A program made the translations under genes and the position numbers. Positions 45,101 to 55,672 of a DNA stretch of 55,672 nucleotides are shown piece after piece. The DNA comes from Saccoglossus kowalevskii (Eukaryota; Hemichordata; Enteropneusta; Harrimaniidae). The notes beneath the pieces were generated by a model that had not been told where the DNA came from, searched no databases, and worked only from the letters and a program-made list of their open reading frames with translations. Position 1 is the stretch's first letter. Each line of letters starts with the position of its first letter. The stretch lies in assembly GCF_000003605.2 (NCBI RefSeq), contig NW_003119428.1:568750-624421 (forward strand), in the 5' to 3' direction.

Positions 45101-48100
45101 TTGCCTGCTCAGGAAATCAAAAAATGATATTCACATTTAATAGATTTATGGGAGGAAAAAACAGCAAAAACATCAACATTATATGTACCAATCTAATTTA
45201 ATCAGATGTATAGGCATCTAATTTTGGCCAAGGTATGATATAAAAAAAAATTAATAACAGCAAGTAAAACCAATTCATGCGTGAATACAACAAACCATAA
45301 AAATTTGTATCATAAATGACTCTTACTTAAATATTTAATATTCAAAAACTAACTATAGTGGGTCGCACGAAAATAAAAAATTGTACTCTGCTTATTTCTC
45401 AATAAAAACAAAACATATTGGTTCGCTATAAAAACTTGTATAATGTCGCCAAAAAAACAGAACTATGCATCCCTGTTAAACCTAGGTCAGAAGTTCAAAT
45501 GTGCGCCAGTGGCTTTTTCTTGAACCAGACAATAATAATTCTGTCTCTGAATGCCTTTGCATAGATTTCACAAAATTACGGCCATAAATATTTGCCTTGT
45601 TGTTGGGAAATGGGAAATCTCTGACAAGACATTGGCTCCTTGAACACAGACGTTAATCTTAAATTGATTTGTTGAAACTGTTCGTAATGTTCGTTTTCCC
45701 GGTGACCTCATTAAAGGCTGATTACCGTACTTCCCCCGAGTATAAGCCCCTCCCGAGTATAAGCCCCTCTCGAGTATAAGCCCCTCTCGAGTATAAGCCC
45801 ACCCCTCTGTTTTGGGCATTTAACAAGTTGAAGGCATCCCCGAGTATAAGCCCAGGGTGTTTTTACCGGGCGTCAACAACATTTATTAAAATATGCATGT
45901 AAAAAGTGTACTTCATTGCATAAAAATCATGATTGGTACGGTAGTTTGGTTCCAGCTTATACGAGAAAACTCGCAATAATTTCAGAGTGCATGGCGGGCG
46001 AAGGTACATAGTTCGCACGTTTTCTATTCTGTTATTTACTTAGGATGAACCCCGATGTTGCAATACTGAAATAATCCATATTTCTTTTGAGTAGTAGTTT
46101 TCCAAACGGCAAAAATGTGATCGTCAAGTTGTGAAACCTGGTCACTATCATCGTTTTACCTTTCCGAATAATCTTGTCCATTAAGACTATCGTGAATGGG
46201 GTGTGAAAGAGCAAACTATTCTTCGACATGACATGTTGGTGGCCGTGAAAGGTTTAAATACTTCCCTTACCCTCAGTTTACCTTTCAAAAATTGCGAATC
46301 AACAGCTTTTAGGGAAAAAAGTAGCCGTTTTTTGTCGAAATCAGTGTTAACAGATCGCATTTTAACATCGCGGTAATACACTTCCGCATTGCGTTGATAA
46401 AAATACTTCGTCAATAATCGGAAAACTTCTACTGTATGACAGAGCATTTTCATTGGTTAACGAAAGACGTGACCAGGTCAAAGGAAGTTGTTCAGGTCAA
46501 AGTATGATGAAACCATGGCGGAAATAGCTTTGTATCGAGAGTTTGCGCTTGATCTTGCCTTCGACAGTTTTCCCACAGACCCTGCCCATTTTTGCACCGT
46601 AAATTCAGACGGTATGTGAACCGTATTGTAATAAAATTTTTGTTTTTTGTTCATATTTGTTTCTTCATTGTAAAAAACGTCGTTGAAATCAATGACGATT
46701 CGTTTCGCATTTTTGTTTTCTAAAAAAGACGAATATTCCTCCGAGACCGGTGCTGTGAACGAAAAATGTAATTTGGATAATTTTCGAGGCTGGGAAGATG
46801 GTTACAGTTTTAAACGCACCAAAAAATTTTTTTTTTCGAGGTGATCCTCGAGTATAAGTCCACCCCTTATTTTTTCCGATTTTATATGTTCAGGCCCCTG
46901 GGCTTATACTCTGGGAAGTACGATAGTGATAGTGAAGCTCGTTTGGCGGAGCTCTTGGGATACCGGACCGGAAACCGCTGGTTTGATTTTGATCACCTCC
47001 CTTAAAGTACATAATATTCACAATCTTAGAGATTCTTGCCACTGCAAGATACAAATTTTATTCAGAAGCTTAGGGGTTCAAATTTAATTCGCAAGCTTAG
47101 GGGTTCAAATTTAATTTGCAAGCTTAGGGGTTTTTACCCTGCAAGATACAAATTTTATTCAGAAGCTTAGGGGTTCAAATTTAATTCACAAGCTTAGGGG
47201 TTCAAATTTAATTCTCAAGCTTAGGGGTTTTTACCTTGCATATGATGATTCATGCTATACTTACATCTCGTTTGACATAATATTTTAGTACATTTTCTTT
47301 TTCATTAAGCATAAATAATCGTTGCTGAAATTTGCTGTCATCTTTTCCCCGTTTCCACAGCAACCCTTCTTTGATTCCTGACAGATAAGACTGTCTTTCT
47401 ACATCCATAAATTCATTTCTCTCATATTTGGCACGGATCCACTGTTCTCTTAATACTCTAAAACAAATAACAATAAATACATTTACAATACAAGAACCTT
47501 TATATATACAGTATGTAATTCTTATCTACCTAATTTCATTCATATGATTTTTCAAAAACTTTTTTTCGACAAAAGTCTTTTTGGCAAGTAAGCTTAAACA
47601 AATTATTAAATAGTTTTGTTTTGATAACCAATTGCATAGTTTGATACAGAATAAAGATATCCTTCACCACAAAAATTAGCATACCAAGAAAACTGTAAAG
47701 GAAAACATTTTTATTAGTTAAATTTGATGTAAAAATATTCACCAGGTTTTACGTTAACTGATTTTTTACGAAAAAAATGCATTCAGTTATTAACATTGCA
47801 TATTTCACTGGGTTCTAAATCTAGAGCATATAGCCATTTAGAAAATATAAAACCCAGAGAATAATTATAAAAATCTATCGACTAACTGAAATATGACTGT
47901 AAATACTTACTGACAGTCTCTATGTGTGGGTCTACGGTAGGATGGAGGCACATACTGCTCATATTTCATTTTGGCAGATTCATTACCAGTTGCTGCCATA
48001 AACTGATAAAATAAAACATGTTTATACATAACAGGAAATACTCGTACATCAAGCCTGCAGACAGCCAGACTGCCACTGCTCTGTGTACCATGGAATAGAC

Positions 48101-51100
48101 CTTTTCATGAACGTGAAATCTATATCTATATATTTCAATAGACAAAAGGATACCATTTCCCACACCTACATATCCACTTTCTATGTTGTCTCAATACTTC
48201 CTATTCATATATTTGGATACTACCAATATTTAAGTTCACACGTAACAAGTACACTGCATTTACTGTATAACCTTAACATTACCCTTAGAAACCGTAACTT
48301 TTCCCACTAACATTTTGGAACACAAAATTTTTCACATTTTTCTATATTTTTTTTTTTTTTTAACTTTTTACAAATAAGAGGTTTTGTTTTTCTAGAGACA
48401 ACAAAAGTTGACATTTTCAAAAAGTTAAAGATGCCTAGCAGACTATAATGTTTGAAAATTTGTGTATTTATTTCAGTAGGCCAAGAAGAATTTAATGAAT
48501 TTAGGGTGATGCAGGTACATAACTTTACATTCAACTTACAGGTACACTTTCATTACAAGGGCATGTGCACAAAAAACATTGTTTCATTCTCTGCACACAT
48601 TATTATTTCTCCCTTTTTTATGACATTATAAACTTAAAATGGGTAAATTGCAATAGAAATGATGATGTAATTTGTCTGGTTACATATTTTTTCTCAAATT
48701 TAATTAGTATGGTTAGTACAATGCTATTACATCCAAATTGAAAAAAACTTCAGTGTCAGAAATACACTGTGGTGTAGTGTTGTATTTATACAATTATGGA
48801 AGTTTCAAGCAGCTTAGTCTCCCAAGTGGGAGGGGCGAGGGGGGGGGGGTAGATCAACACTGATTCACTTCTGGTTATAAAAGTATTTTACTCTACCAGC
48901 TTAAATTTTGTGCCAAAATATTGATTCTGTATTGTTAGTTATGAAAGTTTATGAAATGTTCATAAAAAAACAAGTACACTCTCAGTGAAATTAGCAATCA
49001 GGGAAGCTGGAGTTAGGCAATTGTGTAAAACTTTTTTTTTTATTCAATAAATAATTTGGAATAATTTCTTTCGTGTTTCTGACATTTCTGTTTTTTGAGA
49101 ATCTGAGTTTCTTCAAATTACTTCTTGGTTTTGAACAAATGAGATACAAGTTATAAGTGTTTCTTTAAAGTGAAAGTTTTTGTGAATATACATTGTATCA
49201 TATTACAAACACTACTACCGGTACATTTTTGATACTGTGGACAAAAAAAACACTAATCAATACTGAATACTATGCTACTCAAACAAAAAGTACAATTAAA
49301 TTGTATAATGTATTTCTAACATGGCTATGCGCTCTCCACCAATCAGATCACCAGAATCACAATTTATATTCTCTGTCATATATCAATTGAGAGAAGTTAC
49401 TTAGAACATGGCTTTGTCAGCTGATCTTCATTGACAGTAGATCATCAAAAGAACACGCATGATCGGTTAATCTAATGCAACATTTTATTATTGGAGGGCC
49501 CATAGCCATGTTAGAATCCGGTTATAAAGTGACACACCCTTTATATATGGTTTTGAAGTGCAGAGTGCTTGTGACTTCAAAACCATGTATAAAAGGAGTG
49601 TCATTTTATAACCTATACATACTGTAAAATACTGTAAAATAGCTACATGTACTTTCTGATAATTTGGTGCAATGCATGAAGCAGCAACAGCGCCATTCGA
49701 CAGTCAATCACATTATATTATACATGCATATTATAAGAAAAGACCATTCCGAGATCAGATACATTATCTAAATCAGCTGAAATAATTTTTGACTTGTTAG
49801 CTTAAGTTTTACAGTAGTTTTAGTTTGTAACATAAATAATAATAATAATCACCATCACCATAGAAGAAAATTATTAGTGAACCAGTAGTTAGCTAATATA
49901 ACCAATATTAAACCAATAGTTAGTAGTGTTAGTTATTCCACGCAAGTTACCACGGAAACCCTCAAATAAAAGCCACCTCTAATCAAGAGCCAGTACTTAA
50001 AGACAGAATATTTTCTGAGTTGACATTTAATTCCTGGTATTTCTATGTGCAAGGTATAATGCCACCATATAAATATTACTGGAAAGTACACCTTGACTTT
50101 GATCCAGTACATTATTACAGTATATTATTACAAGTCCACTTGGCTAGCTGTCTAAGTGCAAATAAATTTCAATGAGCCCGACTTGAGAGCCACTAGCAAC
50201 AAATTAGTCAAAATGCTACTTTAATATTTAAACTGCTGTCTTGCATTGGCCAATGGACGCTACCAACTTTGAATGAAAGTGTGACCAAAGTGGCTTTTAT
50301 TTTAAGATCCTGTTGGTAACTTACAATTTTTTAATTTACTTAGTTCTACTATCGTTTCTGATTGCCCATAGATGTTCATTACAGTTAAAGATTTATAGAT
50401 TTTAAAATCTCAAAATGACAGTAAAATAAAGTATAATCTAAGTCTAGCCACATCCATCAGAAACAATAGTATTTAAGCTCATGCAAATAAAATGCTTGTA
50501 ATATGTCCATTTCTAACACCATAAAACCCATATAAACAGCAATCTACAAACTTTGTTGGATGAATTCACTATGAATACTTTTACACACCTCTGATTCAGA
50601 TTCTGATTTTATTTTATAAATACATGTACCACTTATTTTATTTTGTTTTTTTTTCCCAGGAAGGAAAGAATTACTCAAATAAAGTTATGAATAATAAAGA
50701 TTTTCCTTGGCACTAGGAAGCTATAATTTCATATGAGAGAGAGGAAGGAGGCTATTCAAGATGGTTAGATGAAGGCGCTATTCAATATGGTGGGATGAGG
50801 GCACTATAGCACCGAATGAGGGCACTATTTAATAAGGTGGGATGATGACATTATAACACCCTATGAGGGCACTATTCAATACGGTGGGATGAGAGCACTA
50901 TAGCACCGAATGAGGGCACTATTTAATAAGGTGGGATGATGACATTATAACACCCTATGAGGGCACTATTCAATACGGTGGGATGAGGGCACTATAGCAC
51001 CGAATGAGGGCACTATTTAATATGGTGGGATAAGGGTACTATGGCACTATAGCACCCTATGAGGGCACTATTAAATATGATTGGATGAGGGCACTATAGC

Positions 51101-54100
51101 ACCCTACGAGGGCACTATTCAATATGATGGGATGAGGACACTATAGCACCCTAAGAGAGCACTATAGCACCCTATGATGGCACTATTAAATATGATTGAA
51201 TGAGGGCACTATAGTACCCTATGAGGGCACTATTCAATATGGTGGGATAAGGGTACTATGGCACTATAGCACCCTATGAGGGCACTATTAAATATGATTG
51301 GATGAGGGCACTATAGCACCCTACGAGGGCACTATTCAATATGGTTGGATGAGGGCACTATAGTACCCTAAGAGAGCACTATAGCACCCTATGATGGCAC
51401 TATTAAATATGATTGAATGAGGGCACTATAGTACCCTATGAGGGCACTATTCAAAATGATGGGATGAGGGCACTATAGCACCAAATAAGAGCACTATTCA
51501 ATATGGTGGAATGAGGACATTATAACACTTTTTAAGGCACTATTCAATACGATTGGAGGACACTATAGCATCCTATGAGGGCACTATTTAATATGGTGGG
51601 ATGAGGGCATTATAATACCCTATGAGGACACTATTCAATATGGTGGGATGAGGGTAGTATAGCACCCAATGAGGGCACTATTTAATATGGTGGGATGAGG
51701 GCATTATAATACCCTATGAGGACACTATTTAATATGGTGGGATGAGGACACTATAGCATCCTATGAGGGCGCTATTTAATATGGTGGGATGAGGGCATTA
51801 TAATACCCTATGAGGACACTATTTAATATGGTGGGATGAGGGCACTATAGCATCATATGAGGGCACTATTTAATATGGTAGGATGAGGGCACTATAGCAC
51901 CCTATTATGGCACTATTTAATATGGTGGGATGAGGGCATTATAATACCCTATGAGGACACTATTCAATATGGTGGGATGAGGGCACTATAGCACCCTATG
52001 AGGGCACTATTTAATATGGTGGGATGAGGGCATTATAATACCCTATGAGGACACTATTCAATATATATGAGATGAGGGCATTATAATACCCTATGAGGAC
52101 ACTATTCAATATGGTGGGATGAGGGCACTATAGCATCCTATTAGGGAACTATTCAATATGGTGGGATGAGGGCACTATAGCATCCTATTAGGGAACTTTC
52201 ATACCATACGAGATCACTGTGTAAGGTGGTGATATGAGAGAGATGTTCAAGATGGTAGGACCTTCTGAGGCACTAAGATGGTATAAAGAGTATCACATAA
52301 CTGTAACTAAACTACATCCTTATTCCCCTGATGAAACTAATAATATACGATATCATTACATGCATGTTTGTGTTTGAATAAAGCAGCCATCTACAGAAAT
52401 CTACGCTTGATACACTTGTACTGACCTCAACGTGCTCATTAGACCATTCATCCAACTTAACTGACTTGACCTTGCTAATATGGTGGCCCAGCATTTTGTG
52501 CATAGAAGCGCAATCGTTACATATAAACACGCCTAGATTATAGGAAGCCCAATCGGGGTCTGTAGACAGAGAATATGATCGTTGTGTTGAGATTTGAAAA
52601 ATGAACTTACTTCCACCTGGTCGTCATTCCAGTTATCCAGCCGTAGTGATTTTACTTTACTGATGTGAGTACCTAACATTCTATGTACTCCCACACAATC
52701 AAGACAGAGGAAAACACCCAGATTATAAGAAGCCCAGTCTGGTTCTGTAAAGAATAGGCGTGTTATATACATGTACTAGGGGCAATATCACTTTAAATTG
52801 AAATGATGCATTCTCATTGCTTAGTCGGTACCATGCGATAACGGGGCGGTACTAGAACTAGATCAAAGCACGAACTGAGGAAATAAATTGTGTATAAAAC
52901 AACAATATATGCAACATTTTTTGCACATTTGGATGTTTAAACAACTAATACATCTTGATTCTTTCACATTTAAAACAATTGAGTCGTTTTCATCTGAATG
53001 TGGATTTTTGTTTGCTTAGGAATGCTCTATGTGTAAGTAGAAGACATTAGTGTTTTCTGTTCGAGTGAATGTGCAAGTATTCATTCAATGGTAACACAAT
53101 TGAAATAAAGGACATCGCACTGCCCTTATTGATCAGAATTGGAGGTTTTTATAACGTTATAGCTTTAAATCAGGTTACACTCGGTTTTATGAAGTCAAGA
53201 ATTTGTTTTATGTAAAATATTCATATATGTCTATAAATTTCAAATGGTTATTGAAAAGGACCAATCAAAAGCCTTAGTGGATGACTACTGTCTGGATAGA
53301 ACTCCACTGTGAACATTTAATTTTTAACCTCTCCTTTGACAGTACTGGCTCGCTTTTGTAATTTAAAAATAATGGTACTGCTCGTACTTTCATTCTTTTA
53401 AATTTATTCCAGCGAACGAATCCCTATATAATTTTGAGCATTTTAAATTTGATGGGATCTATGTTTTGTGTTTATGGCCAATATTTAAGGAAACCCTGCA
53501 AAGACTTGTGGGTAATGGCCCGTAAATGGTTTTTACAGTCAATGAAAGCATCTTTTTAAGATTTGAATGAAGCGTGATCATCTTTTGGGATACAGTAAAT
53601 GTTTTGTAAATATTTATAAATGACCATAAACAAATTCACACATTCATTAAACCTAATAATGTAAGAATTCATTTCAACAAAAAGTCCTCCAAATAAACTA
53701 TAACCGCAATAATGAATCTCCCACAGCATCTCATTGAATTCAGATAGGGTCTATGCAATAATGCGTTCCACTTCACCTCAAAAATATCTCAATAAGGCAC
53801 TATGGGAGATTTATTCTTGTTTAAAATAACAGGGCCAAGATGGAGATGTTGGTAACCTGGTATTCTTGCTCATTTTTTGCCACATTTTGATTACTGTCCT
53901 GTTATTTAAACAATAATGAATCCTTCAATATGACTATTAAAATGACTAACATCCCTTGGGCAGGCAACAAAATGTGATATTGCCCTCATGAACATGGTTT
54001 ATTTAATTATGTTCCTAAACCTTAGGGGAGAGACAATAGGGAAGAATAACTATACATAATAATATATGAACAAATCTTTTTCCTTTTTTTCGAAGGAATT

Positions 54101-54861
54101 ATTGAATACAACATCTACTCACCCAAAATTGTTTCAAGCAGAATATTTGATTTTCAAAGTTATTTTTAGAAATGCATAATATATTGAAAATTGTCAAATT
54201 ACGAGGAAACTGGCATGCTGTCTTGAAATGTAGCGCAATACACACTAAAATGACTCACAACACTCACGACTTTTCAGTATGGGGGTCGATCGGAACCGGG
54301 ATCACCGGTCTAGTGGTAAAATACAGTAAGTCGCGTCTTTAACCACAAGAAATACGGAATTTAATACTTTGATGAGATATATAATAATGAATCTAATCGA
54401 TAAACAGTGTTAATTTTCATTATGGACGTACTCAAGTTGCTTATTGGTAACCCGGAAGTAAAGTGGCATAAAGCTATACTCGGTAGAAGGAACCGCTACC
54501 GATTTACCGTTTCAGCTCCTGATCGGAATAATTTCCTGTGAAGTTTGTGAACGCATGTATGAATATTTGTCAATACTTTTAACTACAGCGATCCAGATAT
54601 TTTGTCAATTTCGAAGTTTTATGTTTCGTGGGCGCGGTTTTTCTGAGTTCGGTACGTTATACGATTGATTAGGCCGGGCACGGACAACCTATCATAAAGT
54701 CCTTGATACACGCAGACCTCACAAATCGGTCTGCCGACGAGATAAACTAATCGATTACCACAAAATCAGAAGCACAGACCTGTTGAGCCGCAGTCAGCAC
54801 AGACCTCATTCTCCGGTCGTTTCAGTAAATCCAGAAGAGCCCTCTTGTTGCGCTCAGCCAT
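42128..54861 (-). CDS. ADAP1: ArfGAP with dual PH domains (ADAP / centaurin-alpha)
   Basis: Coding exons: 54861-54780; then either 52744-52611 or 52559-52426; 48002-47911; 47457-47265; 45104-44958; 44233-44150; 43169-43038; 42385-42128. Phases are 1,0,2,0,0,0,0 and each form is 373 residues (human ADAP1 374). Residues 1-72 form an ArfGAP zinc finger with C21, C24, C41 and C44. Residues about 131-236 are PH1 ([34 protein letters not shown]) and about 255-361 PH2 ([44 protein letters not shown]). Family members bind PI(3,4,5)P3 or inositol phosphates through the PH domains and act as GAPs for Arf6 at the plasma membrane, linking PI3K signals to actin. The symbol is the closest vertebrate name; a single pro-orthologue of ADAP1 and ADAP2 is equally likely. 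The tandem copy of exon 2 is described separately. Introns hold the 1.2-kb inverted-repeat element and the 47-bp minisatellite. Confidence 0.95.
45723..46924 (+). mobile_element. 1.2-kb inverted-repeat element in ADAP intron
   Basis: The left end ACCGTACTTCCCCCGAGTAT followed by AAGCCCC is matched in inverse by the right end GGGCTTATACTCTGGGAAGT then ACGAT. The left end carries four tandem CTCGAGTATAAGCCCCT-like units (45737-45800) and a further copy at 45839-45852; the right end has an extra CTCGAGTATAAG at 46848. The interior has a + strand first-exon-like ORF (46515-46611) and a divergent - strand frame (46453-46187). No transposase domain is recognised. It is probably a non-autonomous DNA transposon carrying captured or residual exon sequence. 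Confidence 0.6.
46515..46611 (+). other. First-exon-like ORF inside the inverted-repeat element
   Basis: The ATG at 46515 lies in an ACCATGG context and opens 32 codons, starting [20 protein letters not shown], followed by a strong donor (GACG|GTATGTG, GT at 46612-46613). The composition is protein-like. No following exon was found before the element ends at 46924. It may be the 5' exon of a transposase whose body has been deleted, or a captured host exon. Confidence 0.35.
47038..47238 (+). repeat. Compound tandem repeat, 27-bp units
   Basis: Units of AAGCTTAGGGGTTCAAATTT plus AATTCGC repeat three times, end in GGTTTTTACC, and the whole block, including GCAAGATACAAATTTTATTC, repeats once (about 47040-47130 and 47141-47238). 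The array ends 27 bp from the donor of ADAP exon 4 (47457-47265). Confidence 0.85.
49314..49516. repeat. MITE-like element with TTCTAACATGGC ends
   Basis: About 203 bp in the ADAP intron downstream of exon 2. The left end TTCTAACATGGCTATGCGCT with CTCCACCAAT is matched by the inverted right end ATTGGAGGGCCCATAGCC with ATGTTAGAA. It is non-coding; the open frame at 49193-49390 overlaps it by chance. Confidence 0.65.
49520..49613. repeat. Long hairpin, 40-nt arms
   Basis: Arms 49520-49559 and 49574-49613 are reverse complements at about 36 of 40 positions, with a 14-nt loop. The outer arm sequence is GGTTATAAAGTGACAC and the inner is ATGGTTTTGAAGT. It directly follows the MITE at 49314-49516. 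It could be a hairpin MITE or a precursor-like small RNA hairpin; nothing in the sequence decides this. Confidence 0.7.
50735..52240. repeat. 47-bp minisatellite in ADAP intron
   Basis: About 30 tandem units with consensus GGTGGGATGAGGGCACTATA, GCACCCTATGAGGGCACTAT, TTAATAT. Each unit is itself two related halves built on GAGGGCACTAT. Higher-order blocks of two to four units recur, for example 50811-50905 and 50906-50999 are almost the same. It begins to decay at both ends and stops about 190 bp from the donor of the downstream alternative ADAP exon. Confidence 0.97.
52426..52559 (-). CDS. ADAP1: ADAP alternative exon 2b (lysine version)
   Basis: 134 nt; acceptor CTGTCTACAG, donor GAG|GTCAGT. 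It codes for residues 28-72, starting [17 protein letters not shown]. It keeps C41 and C44 of the zinc finger and W31, but the invariant arginine five residues after the last cysteine is lysine (CASMHK). Thirty of 45 residues match exon 2a. Including both copies would shift the frame downstream (268 nt). Which exon predominates cannot be told from sequence. The intact coding frame, preserved zinc ligands and good splice sites argue against a dead duplicate. Confidence 0.88.
52611..52744 (-). CDS. ADAP1: ADAP alternative exon 2a (arginine version)
   Basis: 134 nt; acceptor TTCTTTACAG, donor GAA|GTAAGT. It codes for residues 28-72, starting [17 protein letters not shown], then VGVHRMLG with the catalytic-type R49 in the CX2CX16CX2CX4R motif completed by exon 1. 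Phase 1 in and 0 out, identical to exon 2b. It lies upstream of exon 2b in the transcript, with only 51 nt between them. Confidence 0.9.
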
Positions 54862-55672
54862 CGTAAAAAAACAGATTAAAAACTTGGAAGACTTGGGCAG
54901 CGGCCTTCCAAGAGCAAACTGGTGTGGCGACAAAGTTCAGCCTCGCTTTTGGCTTTTACTAGTATTATGCTAATTTGATCTATTATGCAAATTACATTAA
55001 CCGATGACGTCGCTCATCCATATATGGTATTACATCGTCTTCCACGAAACTTTCTCTTGTCATAAGAAAAGAAAACACACACCAGTACTTCCTCAATGTC
55101 ACAAAAATAAAAGTGGAATAGAAAATAGTCATTTGATTGAAAGATTAAATGATTAATTTTAACATATCAGTGTTACTCCTGCCAACTTTTTGTTCAATCT
55201 ATGTACATCAATTAAGTTGTTTTTAAATTTGAAATATTACCAAAATCAAAGCAAGGACATTTTTTTATGAAAAATGATTTTTCCATTTGTTTCTGGAATT
55301 CTCATTAAAACCTCCTGTAACATACTCATTTTTAATTAACCCGAGACAAATATATAACTTGAATAATGACAAAAATAGCATTTTAATTTTTTTTATTATT
55401 TCTCACATTAAATATTCAGTCATCAACATGAAGACCTCTGATATCATCAGTTATATACATTAAGAATGAATCTTTCTGTGACAGAAATAAATTTACACAG
55501 TGAGTACCCACTAGTACTAGATCAGCGGCAGATCCACGCACATGCCCACTTACGCTAAATGTAGTAGTCAGATTTGACGGAAATCATTTTTCTAACTTTG
55601 AATAATATGATAAATAATTCAATTTTAGGCAATAATTCAATGTCAAAACCTTGAGCCACCACTGTAGGTACC
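54862..55672. other. ADAP upstream region
   Basis: The ADAP 5' UTR and promoter should lie in about 54862-55010, which is the least AT-rich part of this stretch. Beyond about 55050 the sequence is AT-rich with no gene, RNA or repeat that I can support up to the window end. Confidence 0.5.

Noticed and set aside
47536-47742. Small - strand frame between ADAP exons 3 and 4
   Set aside because: The flanking exons splice directly in frame to a full-length ADAP; the frame is AT-rich with no conserved motif.
52426-52559. Exon 2b as a pseudo-exon
   Set aside because: The frame is open, zinc ligands and core residues are kept, length and phase equal those of exon 2a, and both splice sites are good, so a decayed copy is unlikely.

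Overview
This is a AT-rich eukaryotic nuclear window with short exons, GT-AG introns of 50 bp to about 4.5 kb, frequent short palindromic repeats and two long minisatellites. It reads as an invertebrate metazoan. A mollusc or another lophotrochozoan is my best guess, from the overall texture and from a Penelope-type hammerhead ribozyme, but the species cannot be named from the sequence alone. The 500 N at 32828-33327 mark an assembly gap inside a minisatellite.

Six protein genes can be supported, five of them rebuilt exon by exon with consistent splice phase. From left to right they are: (1) a single-exon C2H2 zinc-finger gene, + strand, 1179-2666; (2) KNOP1 (lysine-rich nucleolar protein), - strand, 7813-5851, two coding exons; (3) IQCK (IQ-motif protein K), + strand, 8879-14380, six exons; (4) TMEM104 (amino-acid-transporter-like membrane protein), - strand, 28842-15829, nine exons; (5) NAT9 (GNAT acetyltransferase), + strand, 29190-36593, six exons; (6) an ADAP/centaurin-alpha gene (ArfGAP plus two PH domains), - strand, 54861-42128, eight coding positions.

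KNOP1/IQCK and TMEM104/NAT9 are each divergent, head-to-head pairs. As I recall the human map, the same pairs are head-to-head on human 16p12.3 and 17q25.1, which suggests old shared promoters. IQCK and TMEM104 converge, as do NAT9 and ADAP.

The most striking find is in ADAP. The exon encoding the second half of the ArfGAP zinc finger is present twice in tandem (52744-52611 and 52559-52426). Both copies are exactly 134 nt with the same splice phases, and only 51 nt separate them. One copy keeps the catalytic arginine of the CX2CX16CX2CX4R motif; the other has lysine there. This looks like a mutually exclusive exon switch between a GAP-competent and a probably GAP-impaired protein, not known to me for this family.

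The rest is mobile or repetitive DNA: a 210-bp palindromic family (4 copies, one ending 8 nt from a TMEM104 splice donor), three TTAA-flanked MITE-like families, a 400-bp family with a long internal hairpin, a 1.2-kb inverted-repeat element carrying a first-exon-like ORF, a hammerhead ribozyme of Penelope type in the NAT9-ADAP spacer, a near-perfect 0.7-kb tandem duplication in TMEM104 intron 1 (possibly a haplotype artefact), and 24-bp and 47-bp minisatellites.
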